DNA from: JAKQDH01 sp029558835
GTDB lineage: Bacteria > Planctomycetota > Phycisphaerae > UBA1845
DNA: 64,000 bases
Reading direction: 5' to 3'
NCBI GenBank assembly: GCA_035356615.1
Contig: DAOQSN010000028.1
Location: forward strand, 1-64,000
Below the pieces are notes generated by a model, which was not told where the DNA came from, did no database searches, and worked only from the letters and a program-made list of their open reading frames with translations. Shown one piece after another: positions 26,968 to 35,543 of the stretch. The number at the start of each line of letters is the position of its first letter. The stretch's first letter is position 1. The translations under genes were made by a program, and so were the position numbers.

Positions 26968-28668
26968 ATGTCACTTTCTTCGGCCATGATGGTGGGCTTT
27001 ACCGGTATCCGCAGCAACCAGGTGACGGTGGATACCGTCGGTGACAACATTGCCAACGTGGCGACGACCGCCTTCAAGTCGCAGCGGACGCTGTTCGAGA
27101 CGTTGATGTACCGCACGACGCACGACGGCACCGGCCCGACGGCCGTGTCCGGCGGGACCTTACCGCAGCAGTACGGGACCGGCTCCACGGTGGCCACGCT
27201 GCAACGCGACTTCCGCCAGGGTTCGCTGCAGACGACGGGCTTCGCGTCGGACCTGGCGCTGGACGGGCGCGGCTTCTTCGTGCTGGAGTCCGCTACGGGT
27301 GATCCAGTCTACACGCGTGACGGGGCGTTCCATCTTGACGCGAATTACACGATGGTCAGCAGCAACGGCGAGCCGTTGCAGGTGTACGCGGCGGATGCCA
27401 CGGGGGCCATGGATACCTCGACGCTGACCAACCTCGTCATCCCCCTGGGCAGCGCGAGTGCCGCCAGCGCGACGGGCACGGTGGTGATGGACGGACAACT
27501 CAGTGGGTCGGCCGAGCCCGCCACGCAGGGTGCGGTGCTCGTGTCGCAACCGCTGACCACGGCCTCGGGCAGCGCGGCCACGGAAGCAACGGCCTTGACG
27601 GACTTGGTGGATGACGACGGCGTGGCCCTGTTTGCCGAGGGCGACGCCGTGACGATCAACGCGCGCAAGGGGCCGGACGGAGCGCTGGCGCCGGCGACGT
27701 TCGTGGTGGGCACCGACGGCCGGACCCTGGGTGACTTCGCGGCGTATTTGGAGCAGGTCCTCCGCCTCGACACAAACGCGGTGACCGGCGGCGGCGCTGG
27801 CGTCACGACCGCCGAGGGGCCTGCCCCGGCCGCGGGCAGCCTGGTCATTACCAGCAATCCGGGTGACGTGAACGCAATCGAGCTGGGCGACGGCGCCATC
27901 CGCAACACCGGCTCGGTGCCGGGCTCGCCGCTGCGTTTCACAACGGTTACGGAGGCTGCCGGGACCGGCGAGAGCACCAGCTTCAACGTGTACGATTCGC
28001 TGGGCAACCCGGTGGGCATCCGCGTCCGGGCCGTCATGGAGTCCCGTTCCGAGGCGGGCACCACGTGGCGCTTCTATGCCGAGAGCGACGGGGGTACCGC
28101 GCCCGGCGCGCTGCTGGGCACCGGTACGATCACCTTTGACGCGAATGGTCAGTTCGTCAGCGCCACGAACAACACGCTGTCGATCGACCGGGCCGCCGCC
28201 GGGGCGGTGACGCCGTTGACCGTTACTTTGGACTTCAGCGGGCTGACCGGTGTGAGCAGCACGGACGGCAGTTCGCAACTGCTCATGGCCAGCCAGGACG
28301 GGCGACCGGCCGGTCTGCTCACCGATTATGAGATTGACGCCAACGGGATCGTCACCGCGAAGTACTCGAACACGCTGACGCAAACGCTGGGCCAGGTGGC
28401 GGTGGCGCTGTTTGCCAACGAAGAGGGGTTGGTGGCCCGGAGCGAGAACCGCTACCTCGAGGGGCCGAATTCCGGCTCCGCGACGCTCACCGTGGCGCAG
28501 AGCGGCGGGGCGGGGGCCGTGCGCTCCTACACGTTGGAGGAGAGTAACGTCGAGATCACGCGGGAGTTCATCAACCTGATCAGCGCGCAGACGGGTATCT
28601 CGGCCGCCAGCCGCGTGGTGCGTACGGCCGACGACCTGCTCCAGCAACTGCTGCTGCTGGCGCGGTGA
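26968..28668 (+). CDS. flgE: Flagellar hook protein FlgE
   Basis: This 566-residue axial protein forms the hook. It has the rod/hook family N-terminus with VDTVGDNIANVATTAFKSQR (about residues 21-40). The mature body carries SGTLPQQYG-like and LQTTGFASDLALDGRGFFVL segments near 75-105. A long variable middle contains Ser/Ala-rich surface domains, and the C-terminal helix NVEITREFINLISAQTGISA is characteristic. It is longer than the enterobacterial FlgE (about 400), as is common outside that group. ATG 26968 is preferred over the TTG at 26941, since it begins at the conserved MSLSSAMMVGFTGI. Confidence 0.92.
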   Translation: MSLSSAMMVGFTGIRSNQVTVDTVGDNIANVATTAFKSQRTLFETLMYRTTHDGTGPTAVSGGTLPQQYGTGSTVATLQRDFRQGSLQTTGFASDLALDGRGFFVLESATGDPVYTRDGAFHLDANYTMVSSNGEPLQVYAADATGAMDTSTLTNLVIPLGSASAASATGTVVMDGQLSGSAEPATQGAVLVSQPLTTASGSAATEATALTDLVDDDGVALFAEGDAVTINARKGPDGALAPATFVVGTDGRTLGDFAAYLEQVLRLDTNAVTGGGAGVTTAEGPAPAAGSLVITSNPGDVNAIELGDGAIRNTGSVPGSPLRFTTVTEAAGTGESTSFNVYDSLGNPVGIRVRAVMESRSEAGTTWRFYAESDGGTAPGALLGTGTITFDANGQFVSATNNTLSIDRAAAGAVTPLTVTLDFSGLTGVSSTDGSSQLLMASQDGRPAGLLTDYEIDANGIVTAKYSNTLTQTLGQVAVALFANEEGLVARSENRYLEGPNSGSATLTVAQSGGAGAVRSYTLEESNVEITREFINLISAQTGISAASRVVRTADDLLQQLLLLAR

Positions 28669-28687
28669 TGACCGGTGGCGGCGGACA

Positions 28688-28740
28688 GCGTCTTGCGGGT
28701 TGAAGAACATGGCGGCGCTACGCCTGGCCATGTCACCCCG
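28688..28740 (+). repeat. GGCATGGC palindrome with leader, family A, copy 4
   Basis: The unit CGTCTTGCGGGTTGAAGAA is followed by CATGGCGGCGCTACG and CCTGGCCATGTCACC. Two changes compared with copy 3 partly weaken the stem. It forms the false N-terminal extension of the following flbD frame, which starts truly at 28781. Confidence 0.68.
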
Positions 28741-28780
28741 CCGGTGCGGGGGGCGGGAGACAGGGGTTCGGGAGCCGGAC

Positions 28781-28975
28781 ATGATCACGCTTACGCGCCT
28801 GGACAAGCGAGTGATCGTGCTGAACTCCGAGCTGATCAAGTGGATCGAGGCCACTCCGGACACGATCGTGACGTTGATCAACGGGGACACGGTGATCGTG
28901 CGGGAGTCGGTGGAAGAGGTGGTGGATCGGGCCATTGATTATGCCCGGCGGGTGCGCGGGTTCCGCGTGGTTTGA
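28781..28975 (+). CDS. flbD: FlbD-family small flagellar protein
   Basis: This 64-residue protein belongs to the FlbD family of small flagellar proteins encoded between flgE and motA in Gram-positive bacteria, spirochaetes and planctomycetes. It is not the Caulobacter regulator of the same name. It reads MITLTRLDKRVIVLNSELIK, then W-I-E-A-T-P-D-T-I-V-T-L-I-N-G-D, the complete family pattern, with a basic C-terminus. Start ATG 28781 has GGAG six bases upstream. The role is still unclear; a link to hook or motor function is inferred from its position. Confidence 0.9.
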   Translation: MITLTRLDKRVIVLNSELIKWIEATPDTIVTLINGDTVIVRESVEEVVDRAIDYARRVRGFRVV

Positions 28976-29164
28976 GCTGTGCGTTCCGGGCGGACCGGTA
29001 TGATCGGACCCGCGGGGATGCCTGTCCGGACGCGGGGGCGCCGCCGACGAGCGTGACCGCCCGGTGAGCGCCTTAACGAGCCGTCCGCGGAACGTCGATA
29101 TCGTGTTCGACGGAAGGACGGGGCGGGGTGACGCCCTGTTGCAGTGTGGGAGCTTATCAGACCT

Positions 29165-29941
29165 ATGGACATCGCGACCCTCATCGGCTTGATCGCGGGC
29201 GTCTCGATGATGCTCTGGGCCATTCTGTCCAGCGCCGAACTGAAGACGTTCGTGGACTTTCCGTCGGTCCTGATCGTGATCGGCGGGTCCGTGTGCGCCT
29301 CGCTCATCAGTTTCCCGTTGCGGAACCTGCTGGGCGTGGCGAAGGTCATCAAGAACTGCGTGTTTGCCCGGCCGCCGGACACGATCAAGCTCATCGCGGA
29401 CATGGTGCGTTTCGCGGAAGTCGCCCGGCGGGACGGCATCTTGTCGCTGGAGAACATGACCGCAGAAATCAAAGACCCTTTCATCGTGTCGGGCATCCAG
29501 ATGGCCGTGGACGGCACCGACCCGGACCTCATCGAGACGATCATGACGACCGAGCTGGAGGCTATTGAGTCTCGCCACGGAGAGGGCAAGGCGCTGTTGG
29601 ACGCTCTGGGCAAGTACGCCCCCGCGTTCGGCATGATCGGGACGCTGATCGGTCTGGTCATCATGCTCAAGAACATGGAGGACCCGGCGACGATCGGGCC
29701 CGCCATGGCGGTGGCGTTGCTGACCACGCTGTATGGTGCGTGGATCTCCAACCTCTTCGCCCTGCCGCTGTCGGACAAGCTCGCGTTGCGCAGCCGCGAG
29801 GAGTTGCTGGCGAAGATGATTGTCATCAAGGGGGTGCTGGCGATTCAGTCGGGTGACAACCCGCGCATCGTGGAGCAGAAGCTCAAGACGTTCCTGCCGT
29901 CGCGGGAGCGCGTCAAGGTGACGGCCAAGGCGGCCGCTTAG
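29165..29941 (+). CDS. motA: Flagellar stator protein MotA
   Basis: This 258-residue stator subunit with four membrane helices conducts ions with MotB and drives the rotor. It starts with MDIATLIGLIAGVSMMLWAI, has the helix-2 segment FPSVLIVIGGSVCASLIS, and ends with helices 3 and 4 at about 155-205 (YAPAFGMIGTLIGLVIML and GPAMAVALLTTLYGAWISN). The cytoplasmic loop carries the conserved charged residues that face FliG (R and E near 90-100). ATG 29165 begins at the usual MotA N-terminus; the in-frame GTG at 29144 is an alternative. Confidence 0.94.
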   Translation: MDIATLIGLIAGVSMMLWAILSSAELKTFVDFPSVLIVIGGSVCASLISFPLRNLLGVAKVIKNCVFARPPDTIKLIADMVRFAEVARRDGILSLENMTAEIKDPFIVSGIQMAVDGTDPDLIETIMTTELEAIESRHGEGKALLDALGKYAPAFGMIGTLIGLVIMLKNMEDPATIGPAMAVALLTTLYGAWISNLFALPLSDKLALRSREELLAKMIVIKGVLAIQSGDNPRIVEQKLKTFLPSRERVKVTAKAAA

Positions 29942-29993
29942 TATACGGCGGGATCGCGGCACAGGCGTGCCGTGGTGCCCATGGACCGCAGCC

Positions 29994-30752
29994 ATGAAGA
30001 AGAAGCAGCAGCAGGAAGCCGGGGCGCCGCTGTGGGTCCTGACCTACGGGGACTGCATGTCCCTGCTGCTGTGTTTCTTCATCGTGCTGTTCTCCATGAG
30101 CGAGATCAAACAGGAGGACAGGTTTTTCAAGGTGCTGGAGTCGCTGCGGGCGGCGTTCGGGGGCTACGAGGGGGCGGTGGGCGCGCTGCCCATCCACAAC
30201 GAACCGGCCAACGCCTTGCTGCAGCGTCTGCTCGAGCTGGACCTGCCCAGGTCAACCGACAAGCAGGGCGACACCGAGTACGAGGGCATCGAGGGCAGGA
30301 AATGGCGGGTGACCAACGTGCGCAACGGCATCCAGGTGGTCGTCGGCGGACGCATCACCTTTGACCGCTTCAGCGCGACGCTTAAATCCGAAGCCCAGGA
30401 GCTGATCGCCGGGGCGGCCGACATCCTGCGCGGATACAACACGCGCGTGCTCATTCGCGGGCATGCCACCCGTGAGGCGCTGCCGACCGACTCCATCTAC
30501 ACCGATGCCACCGACCTTTCCTTCGCGCGGGCGCGGGCGGTGGCGGCCGAGTTGGTCCGACACGGCGTTCGCGAGGAGCGCCTGGTGCTCATCGCCGTAG
30601 GCGATCACGAACCGCTTGTCCGGCAGGCGTACACGGAGGAGCGCCGCGCCGAGAATCGACGTGTCGAGATCATCGTCACGGAGGACCTGATGGAAGACTA
30701 CGCAGGCAGCGGCCTGCACGAACAAACCGAGGAGTCCTCCCATGGCGGATGA
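29994..30752 (+). CDS. motB: Flagellar stator protein MotB
   Basis: This 252-residue peptidoglycan-anchored stator subunit has one membrane helix at 13-35 (LWVLTYGDCMSLLLCFFIVLF) that carries the ion-binding Asp20. The C-terminal OmpA-like domain is at about 115-240. Its peptidoglycan-binding pattern is visible as VLIRGHATRE, then DLSFARARAVAAELVRHGV and EERRAENRRVEIIV. ATG 29994 gives the typical basic N-terminal tail KKKQQQ. The stop region overlaps fliL by 11 bases. Whether protons or sodium ions drive it cannot be told from these residues alone. Confidence 0.94.
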   Translation: MKKKQQQEAGAPLWVLTYGDCMSLLLCFFIVLFSMSEIKQEDRFFKVLESLRAAFGGYEGAVGALPIHNEPANALLQRLLELDLPRSTDKQGDTEYEGIEGRKWRVTNVRNGIQVVVGGRITFDRFSATLKSEAQELIAGAADILRGYNTRVLIRGHATREALPTDSIYTDATDLSFARARAVAAELVRHGVREERLVLIAVGDHEPLVRQAYTEERRAENRRVEIIVTEDLMEDYAGSGLHEQTEESSHGG

Positions 30753-31281
30753 AGTAGCTCCCTCTCCGGCAGCAGGGGCCAACGCCGGTGGCAAGAAGCA
30801 GCGGATCGTCAGCGTGGTGATCGTGGCCGGTCTTATGCTCCTGGAGGGCGTCGGGGTGTACTCATTCGTGAAGTACACGGGGGCCTCGCCAGTGCCGGCC
30901 CAGGCGGCTCAGTCCACCAACCCGGACGCTGCCGGCGGCGACGTGCCGCCGGCAACCGGGGAAGCCGAAGTGACCGTGGTGGAAGCCCGTCCGACAAACC
31001 GCACCACCGGCCGGCTGATCACCTTCCAACTCCGGGTCTCCGTGCTCGTCGCCCGAGAACACCAGGACAAGGTGAAGAAGCTGGTCGAGGAACGCAAGGA
31101 CCGCCTGCTCGACCGGGTGAACGTCACCGTACGCCGGGCGGAACTCAAGCACCTGAATGAGCCGGGGCTGGATACAATCAAGCGCCAACTCAAGTACGAG
31201 TTCGAGCAGATTCTTGGAGAGCCCGGTCTTGTCCGGGATGTATTGATTCCAGAGATACTGCAATCCGGCCCAGGGGTTTAG
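30742..31281 (+). CDS. fliL: Flagellar basal-body-associated protein FliL
   Basis: This 179-residue single-pass membrane protein has a short cytoplasmic tail (GGKKQRI), a helix at about 22-42 (VSVVIVAGLMLLEGVGVYSFV) and a periplasmic domain typical of FliL. The domain reads ITFQLRVSVLVAREHQDKVKKLVEERKDRLLDRV, and the C-terminus ends EFEQILGEPGLVRDVLIPEI. FliL surrounds the stator and supports torque under load. It overlaps motB by 11 bases, as expected for a stator operon. The gene is followed by 333 bases of non-coding repeat DNA in place of the expected fliM. Confidence 0.9.
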   Translation: MADEVAPSPAAGANAGGKKQRIVSVVIVAGLMLLEGVGVYSFVKYTGASPVPAQAAQSTNPDAAGGDVPPATGEAEVTVVEARPTNRTTGRLITFQLRVSVLVAREHQDKVKKLVEERKDRLLDRVNVTVRRAELKHLNEPGLDTIKRQLKYEFEQILGEPGLVRDVLIPEILQSGPGV

Positions 31282-31383
31282 GTGTCGGTCAACCTGAGGA
31301 TTCTCCGATAAAAAGGGCATTGCGGGGCCGATCGGTCGGCACGCGCGCCTGACGGGTACGGGTTCGGCGCAGGGGGGCGCAGG

Positions 31384-31470
31384 GGTGCCCTGCTTGCCCG
31401 CGACAGCAGTCGCGGGTGCATGCCCCGGCGCCGCCCACCCCCGCCTGCGGCGGGTGAGGGCATGGCACCC
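31384..31470. repeat. MITE-like element, copy 3 (family B)
   Basis: An 87-bp unit runs from GGTGCCC at 31384 to GGCACCC at 31470. It has the hairpins CCCGCGAC..GTCGCGGG and CCCGCC..GGCGGG and is in the same orientation as copy 1. It lies between fliL and fliN, where fliM normally sits, and the remaining bases of this gap show no gene. Confidence 0.72.
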
Positions 31471-31614
31471 ACGCTGGGCAGGTACGCTGACGGGTGCCGA
31501 GAGCGCATGATGTGTGCGCTTTGTGGGCGTGGGAGCGGCATGGGTTACCGCTTACGGCGGCGCGGCAGTGCCGGACAGCCGGCTTGAGGCGGCGGAGTCG
31601 AAGGGGCTCAAGAG

Positions 31615-32373
31615 GTGGCGCAGGGACCGCAAGACAACGCGAGCGACGCAGCGGCGTTCTCCCAGGAGGACATCGACGCTCTCCTGGGCGGGACGGCTCC
31701 GGCTGAGGGTGAAGACGCTGCGGTGGACGCAGCCCCGGTTGAGGCTGGGGGGGGAGCCCTGGAGGCTGAAGGCGCAGCGGGTGCGGTCGTCGACCAAGCT
31801 GCGATCGACGCGCTGCTGGCCGGCGGGGGAGCCGAGGACGGGGCGGCACCGGTGGTGGAGGACGTGCCGGTCGAAGCGGCCGCGGCGCCCGAGGTCCCGG
31901 CAGTTGACACGCGGGTGGATACCCTGGGGCGGCCGTTTGACGAGGCGGCAGCGGCGATGGCGGCCGCCATCGAGGAGGAACGCCAGGCAGCAGCCAGCGC
32001 TGCCGCGCGGGCGATGCCGGCTGGGGGCGCGGCCGCGCGGGAATCGGCGGTGGCTCCACGACCGGCAGCACTGGATCTGCCCGAACTGGGTGAAGAGCCC
32101 GCGCCGGAGCATGAGATCAGGAAGATCAGCATGCTCAACGACGTGAGCCTGCGGGTGAAGATCGAGCTCGGGCGGACGCGGATGCTGATTGAGGACGTGC
32201 TGAAGCTGGACGTGGGCAGCGTGGTCGAGTTGGACAAGCTGGCCGGCGACCCCGTGGACGTGTACGTGAACGAGCGCCTGGTCGCGCGGGGCGAGGTTCT
32301 GGTGCTCAACGACGCGTTCTGTGTGCGGGTCAGTGACGTGCGGTCGGAGGATCCGCATCGCGTGAGCGCGTGA
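31615..32373 (+). CDS. fliN: Flagellar motor switch protein FliN with two FliM-type IDALL motifs
   Basis: This 252-residue C-ring protein has a standard FliN SpoA domain in its last 85 residues (VSLRVKIELGRTRMLIEDVL, then VVELDKLAGDPVDVYVNERLVARGEVLV). The unusual part is the 165-residue N-terminal extension. It is Ala/Glu-rich and contains FSQEDIDALLGG at 15-26 and VDQAAIDALLAGG at 59-71. Both resemble the 'L-S-Q-D-E-I-D-A-L-L' peptide at the N-terminus of FliM that binds phosphorylated CheY. A FliY-type CheC phosphatase domain is absent. The start is GTG behind a weak GGGG. With no fliM here, this protein may combine FliN and the FliM CheY-binding tail. Confidence 0.9.
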   Translation: MAQGPQDNASDAAAFSQEDIDALLGGTAPAEGEDAAVDAAPVEAGGGALEAEGAAGAVVDQAAIDALLAGGGAEDGAAPVVEDVPVEAAAAPEVPAVDTRVDTLGRPFDEAAAAMAAAIEEERQAAASAAARAMPAGGAAARESAVAPRPAALDLPELGEEPAPEHEIRKISMLNDVSLRVKIELGRTRMLIEDVLKLDVGSVVELDKLAGDPVDVYVNERLVARGEVLVLNDAFCVRVSDVRSEDPHRVSA

Positions 32374-32386
32374 TGCTCGTGTCAGG

Positions 32387-33241
32387 ATGTTTCGGAGCGA
32401 TCCGGTGGAACCGCATCGCGGCGCAGGGTACAGGAGGTACGCGGGCTGGGGATGCGCGGGGCTGGCGGCCTTGGCCTTGAGTGTTCCGCTGCGCGCGGAT
32501 GATCCGCCGCAGGGCAATTCGCAAGTTACTTCCAACCAATCCGTTTCCGTGGAGGAAGCGCCGGACACGGCGTCCGCGGTTGGCGGCGAGGACGCGGGAT
32601 CTGCGGGTAACGCGGACGTGGCGGCGAACGCCGTTGGTGCGCCGTCGGCCGCGCCGCTCCGGTTGTCGCCGAGCGGTGTGACGATCCCGCATACCGCCAG
32701 GGATGCCGGTGAGCGCCCGGTGAGCGAGGAAGGCGAGTCGTCGGCATCGGGCCGGGTTCGACCGGGGCGGGCGGCCGCGTGGTACCAGAGTGGGCCGGTG
32801 GCCCTGGCGATCGTGCTGGGCGTGGTGGGCGGTGGCTATGTGCTGCTGCGCCGGTTCGTGCCGGGGACGCGGGCCCGCGATGGAGGAGTGATGCAGGTGG
32901 TGGCGCGGGTGACGCTGACGCCGCGACACAGCGTCGTGCTGGTGCGTTTGCCGCGCCGGCTGATGCTGGTCGGGTTGGCGCCGGACCGCGTGAACGCCTT
33001 GGCGTCGATTGAAGAGCCCGAGGAAGTGGCGGAATTGCTCAGCCGGCTGCAAGTGCCGGCGGGTCTGCGGGCGGGGCAGTTCGACGAGTTGCTGGAGGAT
33101 GAGGCGGACCGGCACGCGAGGGTGCTGGGCGCGCAGGGTGTGGGCCCGCGGGAGTCCGGCGGGGCGGACGCCCTTTCGGGTCTGCTCGGGAAGTTGCACA
33201 CGTTGACCAGCAGGAGTCGGGAGAGAACACGGGGACACTGA
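32387..33241 (+). CDS. fliO: Flagellar biosynthesis protein FliO
   Basis: This 284-residue FliO-family protein helps assemble the FliP export gate. A signal-like N-terminus (AGLAALALSVPLRA) and a long disordered stretch precede one transmembrane helix at about 143-160 (GPVALAIVLGVVGGGYVLL). After it comes the FliO domain, with MQVVARVTLTPRHSVVLVRL and LMLVGLAPDRVNALASIEEP. FliO is usually 90-150 residues, so this is a long form with an added periplasmic region, a pattern seen in several phyla. It precedes fliP directly. Confidence 0.85.
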   Translation: MFRSDPVEPHRGAGYRRYAGWGCAGLAALALSVPLRADDPPQGNSQVTSNQSVSVEEAPDTASAVGGEDAGSAGNADVAANAVGAPSAAPLRLSPSGVTIPHTARDAGERPVSEEGESSASGRVRPGRAAAWYQSGPVALAIVLGVVGGGYVLLRRFVPGTRARDGGVMQVVARVTLTPRHSVVLVRLPRRLMLVGLAPDRVNALASIEEPEEVAELLSRLQVPAGLRAGQFDELLEDEADRHARVLGAQGVGPRESGGADALSGLLGKLHTLTSRSRERTRGH

Positions 33242-33257
33242 CGCAGCGGAGCTGCGC

Positions 33258-34118
33258 ATGCAGGGCAGGCAAGGAAGCTTGCAGTGGCCGCGGGCCGCGT
33301 TGCTGACGCTGGTGGCCGCGGGATGGTTGGTGCCGACGGTATCGGCGCAACCGGCGCGCGCGCCGGCACCGGGGATTCCGCCCTTGGGTGCGCCGGGGGT
33401 AGCGAGCGAGCCCTTCTACGTCCCCGACGTCAGTCGCCTGGTACCGGCGGCCGAGGAGCCGCGGGGCGTCAGCGCGTCGCTGCAGGTCCTGGTGCTGCTG
33501 ACGGTGCTGACGCTGGTGCCGTCGATCCTGGTGATGATGACGGCGTTTCCGCGAGTGATCATCGTACTGGCGTTGTTGCGGCAGGCGATGGGGGTGCCCC
33601 AGTTGCCTCCCGGGCAGGTGCTGCTGGCGCTGTCGCTTTTTCTCACCGCGATCATCATGGCGCCGACCTGGCAGCGCATCCATGCCGACGTGGTCGGGCC
33701 CTACTTCGACAATCGGTTGAGCAACGCCGACGCCCTGGCGCTGGCAAGTCAGCACCTGCGCCTGTTCATGTACGAACAGATCGAGCGGGCGGAGAACTAT
33801 GAGGATATCTTCCTGTTCCTCGAATATGCGCAGCAGCGTGAGATCCCGGCGGACGAGACGGTCGCGCTGGACGACCTGCCGATGACGGTGATCATCCCGG
33901 CGTTCATGCTCAGTGAACTGAAGACGGCGTTCATCATGGGGTTCCGCATCTACCTGCCGTTTCTGGTCATCGACATGGTGATTGCCACGATTCTGATATC
34001 CATGGGCATGATGATGCTGCCGCCGGTGCTGGTGTCATTGCCGTTCAAGATCCTGCTCTTCGTGCTGGCGGACGGGTGGCACCTGGTGGTGGAGAGTCTG
34101 TTATACAGTTTTGTGTAA
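33258..34118 (+). CDS. fliP: Flagellar export gate protein FliP
   Basis: This 286-residue export-gate subunit carries a cleavable signal peptide (residues 1-32, ending VSA-like). Its four membrane helices include LVLLTVLTLVPSILVMMTAF and FKILLFVLADGWHLVVESL. The hallmark FliP motifs are visible: FPRVIIVLALLRQAMG, then TDMIIPAF-like MTVIIPAFMLSELKTAFIMGFRIYLPFLVIDMV and ATILISMGMMMLPPV. The length fits the usual 245-290. The start has GGAG six bases upstream. FliP with FliQ and FliR forms the helical gate core. Confidence 0.96.
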   Translation: MQGRQGSLQWPRAALLTLVAAGWLVPTVSAQPARAPAPGIPPLGAPGVASEPFYVPDVSRLVPAAEEPRGVSASLQVLVLLTVLTLVPSILVMMTAFPRVIIVLALLRQAMGVPQLPPGQVLLALSLFLTAIIMAPTWQRIHADVVGPYFDNRLSNADALALASQHLRLFMYEQIERAENYEDIFLFLEYAQQREIPADETVALDDLPMTVIIPAFMLSELKTAFIMGFRIYLPFLVIDMVIATILISMGMMMLPPVLVSLPFKILLFVLADGWHLVVESLLYSFV

Positions 34119-34152
34119 CGAGGGAGTTCCCGCGCGGCGGAGGACGGCGGTC

Positions 34153-34413
34153 ATGGAAATCTCGGCGGCCATGGAGCTGGGGAGGACGGCGTTCTGGATG
34201 GCGCTGTCGACTTCCGCTCCTATTCTTATCATCGGACTGGTGGTGGGGCTGGCGATCGCCGTCTTCCAGTCGGTGACGCAGTTGCAGGAACAGACGCTGT
34301 CGTTTGCCCCCAAGATCGTGGCCATGGTGGTGGCCGGGGCGATTTTCACGCCGTGGATCGCGGAGCGGATGGTGGCATTCGCGCAGCAGATGCTCGGTTC
34401 GTTGCCGTGGTAA
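34153..34413 (+). CDS. fliQ: Flagellar export gate protein FliQ
   Basis: This 86-residue protein has two membrane helices joined by a short loop, as in all FliQ/SctS proteins. The helices read FWMALSTSAPILIIGLVVGLAIAVFQSVTQLQEQTLSFAPK, which holds the conserved Q-S-x-T-Q-x-Q-E-x-T-L. The second ends AMVVAGAIFTPWIAERM. ATG 34153 has GGAGG about ten bases upstream; a longer frame from 34111 overlaps fliP and is rejected. It forms part of the export gate with FliP and FliR. Confidence 0.94.
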   Translation: MEISAAMELGRTAFWMALSTSAPILIIGLVVGLAIAVFQSVTQLQEQTLSFAPKIVAMVVAGAIFTPWIAERMVAFAQQMLGSLPW

Positions 34414-34486
34414 GGCGGCGGGGAGCCAGGGAGCGGGGCGCAGGGGGCAGATGGGGCGGGCGGGGGGCGGTCGTGAGGCGCGGCGG

Positions 34487-34518
34487 GGTGGCATGGCCAA
34501 GCGCAGCGCCGCCATGCC
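34487..34518 (-). repeat. GGCATGGC palindrome, family A, copy 5
   Basis: The unit GGTGGCATGGCCAAGCGC, then AGCGCCGCCATGCC reads on the minus strand between fliQ and fliR. A second, weaker palindromic stretch (CAGCATGCCGGCG, then CAGACATGCCACCC) follows at about 34540-34592. Confidence 0.68.
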
Positions 34519-34647
34519 GTCCGGACGGCGTGTGGGGGCGCGTGGGCAGCATGCCGGCGTTTGCCTGCGGCAAGCTCAGACATGCCACCCGGTCGGGCGC
34601 GTTGCGTTGGCTGGGGCGCGGCGAGGGGTGGACTAAGGAGGCACGAG

Positions 34648-35430
34648 GTGCCGTGGGGCGCGTTGGAGGTGATGCAGACGCTGCCGGCGTTCGCGCTGGT
34701 GCTGGTGCGGTTGAGCGGGCTCATGCTGGTGGCGCCGGTTTTCAGCAGCCCGGTGATCCCGCTGAGGGTGCGGGCGGCGCTGACGATGGTGCTGGCGGCC
34801 ATGGTGTTCCCGCTGGTGCGGGTGCAGGTGCCGGGGGAACTGTCGCTGGGCGCGGTGCTTACGGGGGCCGTGGCGGAGCTGGCCGTGGGGGCGTGCATCG
34901 GGTTGAGCATGGGGCTGCTGCTGGTGGGAGTGGAACTGGGCGGCATGCTGACGGGCATGCAGGCCGGGCTGGGGATCGGCGAGGTCTTTGACCCGACGCT
35001 CGGGCGGGACGTAAACCTGCTCGGGCAACTGTTCAATCTGGTGCTGATGCTGCTGTTCCTGGGTCTGGGCGGGCATCGGGCATTGTTACGAGCGCTGCTG
35101 GATTCGTATAGTGCGGTGCCGTTGTTGTCGTTTACGGGCAATGAGTCGGTGGTGGTGTTGTTTACAGAGGTACTGACGGCAGCGTTCGTACTGGCGCTGC
35201 GGCTGGCGGCGCCCGCTTTGATCGCGCTGTTTCTGATGACGACGACGCTGGCGTTTCTGTCCCGGACGATGCCGCAGCTCAACATCCTGACGGTCGGTTT
35301 CACCATCAAGGGATTTGTGGCGCTGGGCGTGGCGGGGCTGACGCTGGGCGTGGCGGGCGATCTGTTGATCGGGTCGGTCTGGGAAGTACTGGATTCGGTG
35401 CGCGTGCACTTTGGGATGGCGACGGCCTGA
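34648..35430 (+). CDS. fliR: Flagellar export gate protein FliR
   Basis: This 260-residue polytopic protein has about six membrane helices. It starts LPAFALVLVRLSGLMLVAPVFSSPVIPLRVR, the usual FliR opening. GVELGGMLTGMQAGLGIGEVFDP follows near 90-115, and the ending DLLIGSVWEVL is regular. FliR completes the FliPQR gate. Start GTG 34648 was chosen because GGAGG lies about seven bases upstream; the ATG at 34672, behind GGAGG at only three bases, is an alternative. Upstream open reading is repeat DNA. Confidence 0.93.
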   Translation: MPWGALEVMQTLPAFALVLVRLSGLMLVAPVFSSPVIPLRVRAALTMVLAAMVFPLVRVQVPGELSLGAVLTGAVAELAVGACIGLSMGLLLVGVELGGMLTGMQAGLGIGEVFDPTLGRDVNLLGQLFNLVLMLLFLGLGGHRALLRALLDSYSAVPLLSFTGNESVVVLFTEVLTAAFVLALRLAAPALIALFLMTTTLAFLSRTMPQLNILTVGFTIKGFVALGVAGLTLGVAGDLLIGSVWEVLDSVRVHFGMATA

Positions 35431-35543
35431 CGGACCGTGCGCCGCGGTGTGGCCATCAGCGTGTCGGTGAACCGCGCGGGCCGCGGCCTGCGGCTGGATG
35501 GGGTCGGAAGCGCAGCGGGTGCTGGCGGCAGGAGTGAGCGACC

